From: Metabacillus sp. B2-18
GTDB lineage: Bacteria > Bacillota > Bacilli > Bacillales > Bacillaceae
Assembly (NCBI RefSeq): GCF_021117275.1
Contig: NZ_CP088245.1
Span: 5,024,001-5,088,000 of the forward strand
Length of the DNA stretch: 64,000 nt
Direction: 5' to 3'
Shown here: positions 56,126-63,716 of the stretch, piece by piece
How positions within the stretch are numbered: the stretch's first letter is position 1
Layout: each line of letters begins with the position of its first letter
Program-made: the position numbers and the translations under genes
The notes under the pieces: model-generated
The model's database searches: none
The model's input: only the letters and a program-made list of their open reading frames with translations
What the model was told of the DNA's origin: nothing

Positions 56126-56139
56126 ATTAAGTACTTAAT
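56126..56139. promoter_or_regulatory. Palindromic operator-like site in the element
   Basis: ATTAAGTACTTAAT, a perfect 14-bp palindrome, with a further half-site AACTTAAT 7 bases on. It lies about 70 bases upstream of the Rep-like gene and may be a repressor or Rep binding site. The remainder of 56063-56335 shows no gene. Confidence 0.45.
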
Positions 56140-56335
56140 TACAAGAACTTAATCGTTACAATAGTTAATTTAGCGAAATGGTTATTTACGCCACGAGAAC
56201 CTTTATATGAATATTATTTGTGTTTAATAGGGGTTAACATGGTGTCACCTTTTAAAATTGCATAGCAACCAATCTCGTTACATTTAACATATTGGATAAA
56301 TCATCTCTTTTTTAAATACGATTGAAATTTTTTAT

Positions 56336-56364
56336 AAAAAAAGATCAAGCTACACAGCTTGACC
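56336..56364 (-). terminator. Terminator behind the GIY-YIG gene
   Basis: Stem GGTCAAGC / GCTTGATC on the minus strand followed by seven T, about 25 bases past the GIY-YIG stop. Confidence 0.75.
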
Positions 56365-56388
56365 TTTATACCGGACTTTTAAAACATC

Positions 56389-56724
56389 CTAATATCGATA
56401 CTTGTTTAGCTTAGGATTTAACAACCTGATATATTCTCTCTCTAAGGAAGTTACATCTCCTTCTAGATTCTTAATACCAATTAGCAGTACTTCTTGGAAA
56501 TGGCCGGTTAGTTTATCTTGATATAAATGTTCCGGAACTCTCTTACGTAAATTAGTTGAAGAACCAACATAAAGTACTTCAAGTCGATAGTTAAGTACTG
56601 CATAAACCCCTCTCTTATAACCTTTTTTTGCACTTTGGCTAAACCATGTTGATATATCAGTCCTATTGAATCCTGGTGTAACTATATAATCATCAAATAA
56701 ACTAAGACATTTGTTAATCTCCAT
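56389..56724 (-). CDS. GIY-YIG nuclease-domain protein
   Basis: A 111-residue protein consisting of one GIY-YIG domain: GVYAVLNYRLEVLYVGSS, then NLRKRVPEHL with the catalytic Arg region, and a late Glu in TSLEREYIRLLNPKLN. Last of three tightly packed genes (recombinase, 62-residue protein, this). Stand-alone GIY-YIG proteins on mobile elements may act as homing-type or defence nucleases; role unknown here. Confidence 0.72.
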   Translation of the reverse strand: MEINKCLSLFDDYIVTPGFNRTDISTWFSQSAKKGYKRGVYAVLNYRLEVLYVGSSTNLRKRVPEHLYQDKLTGHFQEVLLIGIKNLEGDVTSLEREYIRLLNPKLNKYRY

Positions 56725-56913
56725 TTAATTTTCTCCTCTCCAACCCAACTCTTTTTTTATTTTTTCTTCAATTTTTTCAATACGAACCTTTTCTTTTGCT
56801 AGTTCTTCAAACCATTGTTTATCGCCTAGTTCAAGTGCCTGGTGCATAAGTTCTAAGTAGTCTTTTGAGGATTTTCTTGGTAGATTTATCAATCTCTCAA
56901 TATCATATTTCAA
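56725..56913 (-). CDS. 62-residue helical protein
   Basis: A charged, helix-rich small protein (MKYDIERLINLPRKSSKDYL at the start, then EKVRIEKIEEKIKKELGWRG near the end). It begins 3 bases after the recombinase stop and ends directly before the GIY-YIG start, so it belongs to that operon. Not recognised. Confidence 0.6.
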   Translation of the reverse strand: MKYDIERLINLPRKSSKDYLELMHQALELGDKQWFEELAKEKVRIEKIEEKIKKELGWRGEN

Positions 56914-56916
56914 AAG

Positions 56917-57735
56917 CTATGCCCCCTTTCTTTGATTTCTTCTTAATTGGGATTGAACTTTGCCGAAAGAAATTACATTAATAAGTGGTGGATGTTGGCC
57001 TTTTACAATTAAATCTAAATGTCTTACTTCTCCCAAGTAGAAGCGATTAGTTAAGATATTTCGTATCGCCATAGTAGAAAAATCTTTTCCATGATGGGTT
57101 TTATAACCTAACTCACATAAATTATGTTGAACCTTCCTAATGGATTTTAAGTCTAAATAACTTCTAAATATTTCTTTAACAATTTCCACTTTCCCGTCAT
57201 CAAGTACCACAATAGGCTTTTGAACCCCTTCATGCTTCCACTTGTAGCCAAGTGGAGGATTCCCACAAGCCTTAGTTCCACCTTTAGCCTTTTGACGTCT
57301 TCCATTTGCCAGCTTCATATTGATGCTTAATCGATCGTATTGATCAAGTAATTCCATCATTCCATTAAGTAAAAAGTCATTTGGATCTCTGTCGTAAATG
57401 GAATAGGTAGGTTGTTCAATGCTAGTTACTCTTACACTGTCTTTCATAAGTTGTCTTTTTATCATTACCTTCGCATTATCTGCCCTCCATAAGCGGCTAG
57501 TATTCATTACAACTACTCTTTTGATAACTCCCTCAGATAAAGCAGCAAATAAATCTGTTATCCCATCACGTGGAAATAAAGTACCACTTACTCCTAAATC
57601 CCTAAAAACTGTAACTATTTCTAACTTATTTATTTTGCAATACTCTTTAATAGCTGTTTCTTGAACATCTTTTCCATATCCTTTTTCAGCTTGGGTTTCA
57701 GTCGAAACACGAACATAACCAAATACTTTTTCCAT
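56917..57735 (-). CDS. Second serine recombinase (resolvase type)
   Basis: A 272-residue serine recombinase. Catalytic Ser11 in FGYVRVSTETQAEKGYG and a recombinase domain (NPPLGYKWKHEG, ILTNRFYLGEVRH). It is much shorter than the integrase at 53508 and has no zinc ribbon or long coiled coil. Co-transcribed with the 62-residue and GIY-YIG genes. It might resolve multimers, invert a segment or be the remnant integrase of another element. Confidence 0.85.
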   Translation of the reverse strand: MEKVFGYVRVSTETQAEKGYGKDVQETAIKEYCKINKLEIVTVFRDLGVSGTLFPRDGITDLFAALSEGVIKRVVVMNTSRLWRADNAKVMIKRQLMKDSVRVTSIEQPTYSIYDRDPNDFLLNGMMELLDQYDRLSINMKLANGRRQKAKGGTKACGNPPLGYKWKHEGVQKPIVVLDDGKVEIVKEIFRSYLDLKSIRKVQHNLCELGYKTHHGKDFSTMAIRNILTNRFYLGEVRHLDLIVKGQHPPLINVISFGKVQSQLRRNQRKGA

Positions 57736-57877
57736 ACATACACGACCTTCCTAAATTTGTAAAACGAGTATAGGACCTCTCGTTACTTTTGTAAACTCTT
57801 ATGTATAAGATGTTATAAAAAAGCAGCCAAACAACATGTATAATTACTTTTTACAGCGTTTCTTACTCAAATTGTTC

Positions 57878-57912
57878 AAAAAAAAGACAAGGACCAAAAG
57901 TTGGCCTTGTCT
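57878..57912 (-). terminator. Terminator of the winged-helix gene
   Basis: Stem AGACAAGG / CCTTGTCT followed on the minus strand by a T8 run, overlapping the end of the gene at 57913. Confidence 0.8.
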
Positions 57913-58377
57913 CTAAATTAATGTAGAAAAACTCATGAAGTCTAGATATCTTATTTTTAAACGGCGTTCAATCGTAGTAGTAGATCGCCTATGAGCTACG
58001 CTTTCACTGATATTTAGAGATCTTAAATACTGTGAAACATCTATTCTAGTCGAATTAGGATTGTCTTCTATAAATTCGAATACCAAACTTAAGGCTTGAT
58101 TATCTAAAGCAGCGTTAGCTAAGAACACTTGTCTTGCGTCTTTAGGTAGAGATAGAAACTCCCTACCTTTAGGTGTTAATTCAGAATGATTTTTTCCCGC
58201 CAAACTAATCATACCCAGTTGCTCTCCAGCCAATCTATAATAACGTCCTTGCCTCTCAACTTTTCCTATTGCATGTGCAATTTCTTGATAGGTTCTCGCT
58301 CCACGCGCAACTGCTTCTATACCTCTAATGACATCTTCAAGTCTATCTGCTTGGGGAATAACTGCCGAATTTAACAT
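57913..58377 (-). CDS. Winged-helix-like protein divergent from the DUF6119-type gene
   Basis: A 154-residue protein. The N-terminal part (DVIRGIEAVARGARTYQEIA, then YYRLAGEQLGMIS...LTPKGREFL) looks like a winged helix-turn-helix; the C-terminal part (RIDVSQYLRSLNISESVAHRRSTTTIERRLK) looks like a second DNA-binding unit. Proteins with this N-terminus occur near, or fused to, restriction-type nucleases, from memory and unverified. Here it is divergent from the 603-residue cargo protein across about 190 bases, a typical regulator-target arrangement. Confidence 0.5.
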   Translation of the reverse strand: MLNSAVIPQADRLEDVIRGIEAVARGARTYQEIAHAIGKVERQGRYYRLAGEQLGMISLAGKNHSELTPKGREFLSLPKDARQVFLANAALDNQALSLVFEFIEDNPNSTRIDVSQYLRSLNISESVAHRRSTTTIERRLKIRYLDFMSFSTLI

Positions 58378-58567
58378 CGCTCCACTCCTTATGAGAGAAA
58401 AAAGAATATGTTAAATCATACCATATATTGATTTATGTAAGAAGTCTTTATTTCATATTTACATACAATCGACCACTTCTTTTAATCTATTGAATTACCT
58501 TTTTAATCCAATAAACACTTAAATATGATAAAATATATTCGAGCCTTTAGTGCTATGGAGGGGAATT

Positions 58568-60379
58568 ATGAGGTCTGCTAAATTTACAGTATATCAATTA
58601 AAAAATGATAGCTATAATTTTGATCAGTATTGCGAGGAAATTGTTCACAAATATAACCACAGTCAAAATGAAAATACAGATGAATCAGAATTAGAAACAT
58701 ATAAGCTAAAAAAAATTAATACTCAAATTCCTTTTAAACATATAGAAAGTATCAAAGTTTATGTTGCTATGCATCAGACCACTCCTCAATGGAAGGATAC
58801 ATTGAATGAGTTACTTTACGATGACATTAGGCAAATTAAAAACATTAGCCACTCATTCTTATTTTTTATAAAGATTCAAAATAATTTTTTTGCAATAACT
58901 GGTGGTAAGGGGCATTTAGTTATTAGTGAATACAAAGATTATGCTTTTGGATTGGAGATTCTATCAAAAATTATGCTTCCTAGAGATAACATCATCAAAA
59001 GTATTGCTGACAGATCTTTACAAGGAAACCGCTTTAGTGGACAACAATATTTTAATAATTTCGTTAACTTAATATCTGAAAACAATATAAGTAATTATTT
59101 CAAAGAGATAAATACTTTCCTTACTAAGGAGAAAATATGTAGAGAATTTGGTGTAAATATTAAAGAGAAAAAAGAAGGTTTTAATTTTCTTGCACGCGAT
59201 TCTATTAAGCTAGGAAAATCTCTAAATTTAAAAGAACTAGATATATTTATGAAAAATCTTGACCGACTTATCAATCATGTAGATTCGGAGCATAATATAA
59301 ATAAATTCCATGAGGTGGATTATAGAGATTCACTTTTTAAAGAACTGAATTCCGAGTTAGAACGCATGATATTTGAATCATTAAATCGAAATAAAGAAGA
59401 AATCAATAATTCTAATATAAAAATTTTAAATTCAAACAACTTATATATAGACTGTGATTATTATGTTTTAAAAAAGCGGAATTCAAATGGAAAAGAACTA
59501 GGACGATATGAGAATGAAGTTGAATTTGTTGACATAATTGAAGTTTTTAATAAGTTTTATTTTGAAAAAATAATTGGGACAAATAAGAGTATTATTGAGG
59601 ATTTTCTTAAAGCAGTTTCCTTAGAAGGTTATATTGACAATGAGCGTATAATTTATGAACGGATTTTAGACCTATTAGACCTAAGCTTAATTTATAATAA
59701 TACACATTACATTCTAATAAACGGAAAATGGTTTTATCTAGATAGTAACTTTATCGAAGAAATTAACAAAACCTTTATTGATAGGGTAATACCGATTTAC
59801 GAAAACTCTTCAAAAACAATTACATTAAAAAGTTGGAAATCTGGTGACGATGAGGGGAAATATAATTATTCATATCACGATAGTGATGGATATTATGTAT
59901 TAGATAAAATGCTTGTAAGAAACGTGGAAATTTGTGACTTGCTTAGAATTGAAGAAGAGGAAATCCTTTTATTTCATGTTAAAGATGGACTTGCAGGAAG
60001 TACTCGTATTTTATGTGAACAAATACTTATCGCTATGGAATCTATCCAGGCTGCCATTTTATATAATGACAGAGAGTTTCTCCTTGAATATTACCAATCC
60101 ATAAAGAATAAAGATATGCCAAAAATATCAGATTCTTCTAGAAATTCAGCTATTAAATTCCTAAACAAATTCAACACCGCTGAAGAATTTATTGAAACCA
60201 TATTAAGTCCATCTATGAAAATAACTTTTGTTTTTGCGTTTAAGTCTAAGAATCATAATCTATATAATCCTGATACAATAACTTCTACTCCAGCAAAAAT
60301 TTCAATCTTAAATTTAATTTCTCAAGTTAAAAGATTTGACTTTGATTTAAGAATTGTAGAAATAAAATCAGACAATTAA
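58568..60379 (+). CDS. TIGR04141/DUF6119-type sporadically distributed protein
   Basis: A 603-residue, very AT-rich gene. Start ATG 58568 follows GGAGGGGAATT; an in-frame GTG at 58550 lies upstream of that ribosome site. The order of features fits the TIGR04141 family: the N-terminal SAKFTVYQLK strand, FAITGGKGHLVI with DYAFGLEIL (about 113-135), a middle nucleic-acid-binding-like region and the C-terminal LLFHVKDGLAGSTRILCEQ (about 470-488) and KITFVFAFKSK. That late segment (His, Lys, Asp and Ser) recalls a nuclease-like core, but no active site can be asserted. The family appears patchily in genomic islands and its function is not known to me. No membrane segment. Confidence 0.6.
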   Translation: MRSAKFTVYQLKNDSYNFDQYCEEIVHKYNHSQNENTDESELETYKLKKINTQIPFKHIESIKVYVAMHQTTPQWKDTLNELLYDDIRQIKNISHSFLFFIKIQNNFFAITGGKGHLVISEYKDYAFGLEILSKIMLPRDNIIKSIADRSLQGNRFSGQQYFNNFVNLISENNISNYFKEINTFLTKEKICREFGVNIKEKKEGFNFLARDSIKLGKSLNLKELDIFMKNLDRLINHVDSEHNINKFHEVDYRDSLFKELNSELERMIFESLNRNKEEINNSNIKILNSNNLYIDCDYYVLKKRNSNGKELGRYENEVEFVDIIEVFNKFYFEKIIGTNKSIIEDFLKAVSLEGYIDNERIIYERILDLLDLSLIYNNTHYILINGKWFYLDSNFIEEINKTFIDRVIPIYENSSKTITLKSWKSGDDEGKYNYSYHDSDGYYVLDKMLVRNVEICDLLRIEEEEILLFHVKDGLAGSTRILCEQILIAMESIQAAILYNDREFLLEYYQSIKNKDMPKISDSSRNSAIKFLNKFNTAEEFIETILSPSMKITFVFAFKSKNHNLYNPDTITSTPAKISILNLISQVKRFDFDLRIVEIKSDN

Positions 60380-60384
60380 CTTAC

Positions 60385-60418
60385 AGAAAACTAACATGAC
60401 TATAATTGTTAGTTTTCT
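60385..60418. terminator. Terminator behind the DUF6119-type gene
   Basis: A perfect 12-bp stem, AGAAAACTAACA / TGTTAGTTTTCT, 6 bases after the stop; usable by the convergent gene at 60438 as well. Confidence 0.8.
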
Positions 60419-60437
60419 AAACTTCCCTGATAAATTA

Positions 60438-60950
60438 TTATTCTTTTACTTTGTTTATTCTTAATTCATGCAATACGCTAACTAGCTGTTCTAAAGGTTC
60501 ATTTTCATCGAGGTGCTCTTTAATCGATAGTTCGCGCATTTCTCTGATCAGCTCATTTGCTCTTGAATCTATCCTAGTTAGCGCTTCTTCTAGACGGTTT
60601 ATTAATCTGATATCAGGCTTATTTTTTTTAAGTTCCTCTGCATAACGCTTCATAAGACGCCGAGTACGGATTTCAAGTAGCTTATATCTCCCTTTTACTT
60701 GCTTATCTATGTCCTCTGGAATCATTTCATAAAGTACCTTTTCATCATCTAATAACGTATCAAATGAAATGTTTTCATATTCACCAGTAACGATTGCATT
60801 TTTATTACCTTTTAGGCTTTCTCGGTGTTTTTCCTTATTTTTAGGTCCTGTACTTTTACCACCGTGTAGTCGACAGCGACCATTCTTTAAAGGTGTCTTT
60901 TTACAAGGTGTTCCTTGCCTAGTTTTTGCGCCACATATTATCTTTTCCAT
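60438..60950 (-). CDS. HGGxSTG-motif protein (terminase small subunit-like)
   Basis: A 170-residue protein. The N-terminal CGAKTRQGTPCKKTPLKNGR followed by CRLHGGKSTGP is a Cys/His cluster with the HGGxSTG motif seen in phage terminase small-subunit-like proteins. The rest is helical and charged. On a phage satellite such a protein could redirect the helper phage's packaging machinery; on other elements it is often unassigned. No large terminase subunit is present in the element. Confidence 0.65.
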   Translation of the reverse strand: MEKIICGAKTRQGTPCKKTPLKNGRCRLHGGKSTGPKNKEKHRESLKGNKNAIVTGEYENISFDTLLDDEKVLYEMIPEDIDKQVKGRYKLLEIRTRRLMKRYAEELKKNKPDIRLINRLEEALTRIDSRANELIREMRELSIKEHLDENEPLEQLVSVLHELRINKVKE

Positions 60951-61031
60951 GTTTTCACCACCAGACCTCTATTCATGGGGTATCGTTTGAAAATGAAGGG
61001 GGAAGCAATTTGCCCCTCCCTCCTTTAATTG

Positions 61032-61229
61032 CTATATAAACCTATTAATTTTTGTCAATGCTGTAGCTTCCTTCACTCGTTGTTCAAATTCTTCTTCAAG
61101 TCCTTTTTCTTTAATAAATGCTCTATAGAATAGTATTTCTGCTGACCTATCAAAAATGATTAGTTCTAACTTCTCCATATCTTTATATAGATCCAATAAT
61201 AAATCCTTGTCTTCTTCCACTACATTCAT
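61032..61229 (-). CDS. Small acidic helical protein (65 residues)
   Basis: Starts MNVVEEDKDLLLDLYKDMEK after AGGGGCG. Predicted all-helical by eye, acidic. Third of three short genes at the right end of the element, 12 bases after the previous stop. Not recognised. Confidence 0.55.
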   Translation of the reverse strand: MNVVEEDKDLLLDLYKDMEKLELIIFDRSAEILFYRAFIKEKGLEEEFEQRVKEATALTKINRFI

Positions 61230-61241
61230 CGCCCCTATTAC

Positions 61242-61463
61242 TCATAATTGCTGCTCATCTTTTTCAAACCCTAAACTAACCAAGTTTATACTCATATAGT
61301 TGTTTTCTCTCATTGTAAATCTGTTGAATAAATCTGTTACTTCTTTGGGGTTTTGCTTAATATAGGTATAAATTGTCTCAATACTTTTTAATAATTCTTG
61401 CTCAGTTAAATCTTCATCATATCTAAATTCACACCATAACTTTTCACTTTCAATTAAAAACAT
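61242..61463 (-). CDS. Small protein of unknown function (73 residues)
   Basis: Start ATG 61463 fits the AGGGGTG ribosome site; a GTG at 61472 is too close to it. Begins MFLIESEKLWCEFRYDEDLT. Length and pattern (short strands, then helix SIETIYTYIKQNPKEV, then strand) resemble the neighbouring gene at 61480, so the two may be distant duplicates. Not recognised. Confidence 0.55.
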   Translation of the reverse strand: MFLIESEKLWCEFRYDEDLTEQELLKSIETIYTYIKQNPKEVTDLFNRFTMRENNYMSINLVSLGFEKDEQQL

Positions 61464-61479
61464 TATCTTCACCCCTAGT

Positions 61480-61683
61480 TTATTTATTTCGGATTGTTAA
61501 CTGATAACCTCCTTTAGAATATACATCTGGATAGTTATCCAAAAAGTGTTTAATATCATCAGTGTTTTTCTTTAAAGCAGTACATAATTCATCTATGCTT
61601 TTGTCAAAATCTTTTCGGGAAACTTTTTTTGAACTTGTTCCTCTTAGGTCAATTACAACATGACTACCTAATACTCTGATCAT
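61480..61683 (-). CDS. Small protein of unknown function (67 residues)
   Basis: Start ATG 61683 follows GGAGGTGAT, a strong ribosome site; the frame is open to 61710 without a better start. Begins MIRVLGSHVVIDLRGTSSKK. Strand-helix-strand pattern like the gene at 61242. First gene of the short operon at the right end of the element. Confidence 0.6.
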   Translation of the reverse strand: MIRVLGSHVVIDLRGTSSKKVSRKDFDKSIDELCTALKKNTDDIKHFLDNYPDVYSKGGYQLTIRNK

Positions 61684-61768
61684 TTGTATCACCTCCGTTC
61701 TTTTGCTCACATATTAATCTATAAGATAAATTGTCCATTTTTTAAGTGGTAAAATAAAAAAGACAAGT

Positions 61769-61797
61769 TCTTTTGAACCTGTCTTCCTAACGCATTA
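61769..61797 (-). terminator. Terminator at the right end of the element
   Basis: Stem AAGACAAGTTC / GAACCTGTCTT with one bulge, followed on the minus strand by TTTTTTATTTT. It lies inside the element, 60 bases past the host-gene stop at 61860, and would insulate the element from read-in. Confidence 0.65.
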
Positions 61798-61859
61798 ACT
61801 TTTTTGCAATTTTCGTAGTTTATTTATAGATATAGTAATCTCCATCTTCCTGTTTACCA

Positions 61860-61949
61860 TCACTTGTGATACGGTTCACCTTTGTATTTATGGTAAAGCA
61901 TATAGGCAAGACTATTCTTATCATTAACGTATAAACTTTTATGACTATT
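61860..61949 (-). pseudogene. 3' end of the interrupted host gene (attachment target)
   Basis: An open minus-strand stretch encoding 29 residues that end SLAYMLYHKYKGEPYHK before TGA at 61860-61862. The last codons are the right att, and the left att encodes the same EPYHK before TAA, so this gene's 3' end is the integration target, restored by the element. Upstream the frame meets TAA, but one extra A near 61933-61936 would join it to an open frame reading LTHWGFSPAKIVIK, so the gene may be frameshifted. Gene identity not recognised. Confidence 0.5.
61862..61877. other. Right attachment site
   Basis: ACTTGTGATACGGTTC, one mismatch from the left site at 53506. On the minus strand it encodes EPYHK of the target gene. 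Right boundary of the element. Confidence 0.75.
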
Positions 61950-61987
61950 TTAGCAGGAGAAAACCCCCAGTGCGTTAATCCTTTAGT

Positions 61988-62005
61988 GTGCCGGGGGTCA
62001 GGCAC
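61988..62005. repeat. Short GTGCC...GGCAC inverted repeat
   Basis: GTGCCGGGGGTCAGGCAC between the broken chemoreceptor-type gene and the att-linked gene. Similar GTGCCnGGCAC motifs occur at 44321-44331 (GTGCCAGGCAC) and, as a half copy, near 53389. Could act as a terminator hairpin or be a dispersed short repeat. Confidence 0.45.
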
Positions 62006-62010
62006 TTTAT

Positions 62011-63335
62011 TTATCTTAACTTACCTTCTATTTCTTGCAACATCTCAACATTCTTATTCATATCTATATTAATCTCATCCATTTCACTTCTAATTGACTC
62101 TTCTTTCTCTCGAATTGAATAGATTTTTTGTTGGATTGCTGCTTGTGTTTCTTTTATATTAATGGAATCCTTCATAATAGAGGCTGCATGCTCAGACAAC
62201 ACACTTAATTCATGTGAGACCTTATCAATTCCATCTGCATATCCACTCACCTTAGAATTAACCTCTTCTATAGTAGAGTCAAAGGTTTTAAATGAAGTAA
62301 AGCTTTGGGTAATTTTAGATTCAATTTGCTCAAGCGTGCTCCGGATTTCAAGGGAAGCAGAATCTGTCTGAGCCGCTAATTTCCCTACCTCTTGGGCAAC
62401 TATAGAAAATCCTTTTCCTGCTTCTCCCGTACGTGCAGATTCAATACTTGCATTTAAGGAAAGTATTTTCGTTTGTGACGAGACTTCCATTATGACCTGA
62501 CTCATTTTAGAAACGTTTTGGGTAAGGTTTCTCAAATCATTCATAATATCTGCTGTATCTTTTACATGATTCGCTAGCTTATTATTCATTTCCGCCACGT
62601 CTCTAGTATCAGAAGAATAGTGAGTTAGTTTAACGGTGTGTTCATTTAACTTGTCTGTCATTTCATTAAAAACATCCACAAACGCAGAGAGGGCATTAAA
62701 ACTAACTGACATTTCTTTTCTACTTTGTTTATGTTCAACAAATTGCTCCCAATGCTTTTCACTGAGTATTCTGTTGAGTTTTTAATATCCCCGAACGTCT
62801 CGTTTAGGGCAGATATATAGACGGGCAACTCTGCTTTAAAATCGTAATCCTTAGTAATTTGTAGAGGCAACTGTTCAATCATACTCATAATTTCCTCTGC
62901 AGTGGGACGGTCGTTTTGATGATCACCTACATAAGAATAACGAATAACATGCTGGTCATCTAATAAGTAGGAAGCTGGTATCGCAATACGGAATGAATCC
63001 CATTTAATAGGAACAAAAACCTCATATTGCTTTATAACTTTCCGTGTTTCATCAGATAATATAGGTATTTTAATTCCGGTAGCTTCCGTATACTGAATTA
63101 TCCCCTCTATTTTTTGGCCAGCAATTCCAATTAGCTGTATTCCTTTACTTAAAAATTCATCATAATAATCTTTAAGCATTTCTAATTGTTTTCTACAACT
63201 CGGACACCAGGTCCCACGTAAAAAAATCAGATACAGTGGTTTTCCTTCAAAATCCTTTAATGAAACGAATCCACCTTGACTTGATTCTAGCTTGAAATCT
63301 GGTGCTTTATGACCAACTGTTAAGCCCTTTGCCAC
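62011..63335 (-). pseudogene. Peroxiredoxin-methyl-accepting-signalling fusion, frameshifted
   Basis: Two overlapping frames look like one protein. The upstream part (from GTG 63335, after AAAGGATG) is a thioredoxin-fold AhpC/TSA domain with GTWCPSCRKQ (Cys44, Cys47). The downstream part (to 62011) is a chemoreceptor cytoplasmic signalling domain with the hairpin region [21 protein letters not shown]. Adding one A to the AAAAA run at 62779-62783 joins them through [20 protein letters not shown] and continues into [16 protein letters not shown]. There is no membrane segment, so the intact form would be a soluble receptor of about 440 residues that might sense redox state or peroxide. As written, the first frame ends early at 62658. 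Confidence 0.75.
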
Positions 63336-63716
63336 AACTAAAACATCCTTTCGCTAAGGTATTCCCTAACATTTTCAGTAAAGCGTTGTACTCTACATAC
63401 TTAGTAAAAAGCTTTTCTCATTTTTTATAGTCCTCAAATTATGGATATCTTGAAAAATAATGAACAAACTCGGAGGTTTCCGTACACAGACCTCTTACTA
63501 ACATATTTTTACAATCTTCTTATTTCTGATATAGTAACAGTAAAGAACTGGATGGATATTACGAGGAGTAAATGGCTGAAGAGGAACAATTGAGTGGATG
63601 AGGATAGTGAAAAAACAATAAATCCATTGTGTCTCCTTCAGACATAGAAATGACAGTAAACAAGAAACTTTTTTGTTAGCTTTAGTAGAGCACATGACAA
63701 GACAAAGAGTATACGG
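63336..63716. other. Gene-free stretch, nothing assigned
   Basis: No convincing gene. A small hairpin (GAGGT...ACCTC near 63471-63492) is the only structure noticed. The promoter of the peroxiredoxin-type gene should lie at its left end. Confidence 0.4.

Larger units (their letters stand above)
53506..61877 (-). mobile_element. 8.4-kb serine-integrase mobile island (phage-satellite-like)
   Basis: Bounded by the direct repeat ACTTrTGATACGGTTC (53506-53521 and 61862-61877). A large serine integrase lies at the left end with its stop codon inside the att. Contents from left to right: integrase, 43-residue protein, Rep-like protein, GIY-YIG protein, 62-residue protein, second serine recombinase, winged-helix-like regulator, divergent TIGR04141/DUF6119-type protein, HGGxSTG protein and three small proteins. 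No capsid, tail, lysis or conjugation genes are seen. The combination of integrase, Rep, terminase-small-subunit-like protein and cargo is reminiscent of phage satellites, but an integrated small plasmid is also possible. Confidence 0.75.

Noticed and set aside
61820..62005. Minus-strand 61-codon frame across the right att as a gene
   Set aside because: No ribosome site; its middle joins better, after one base shift, to the frame ending KYKGEPYHK, and its tail lies within the mobile element.
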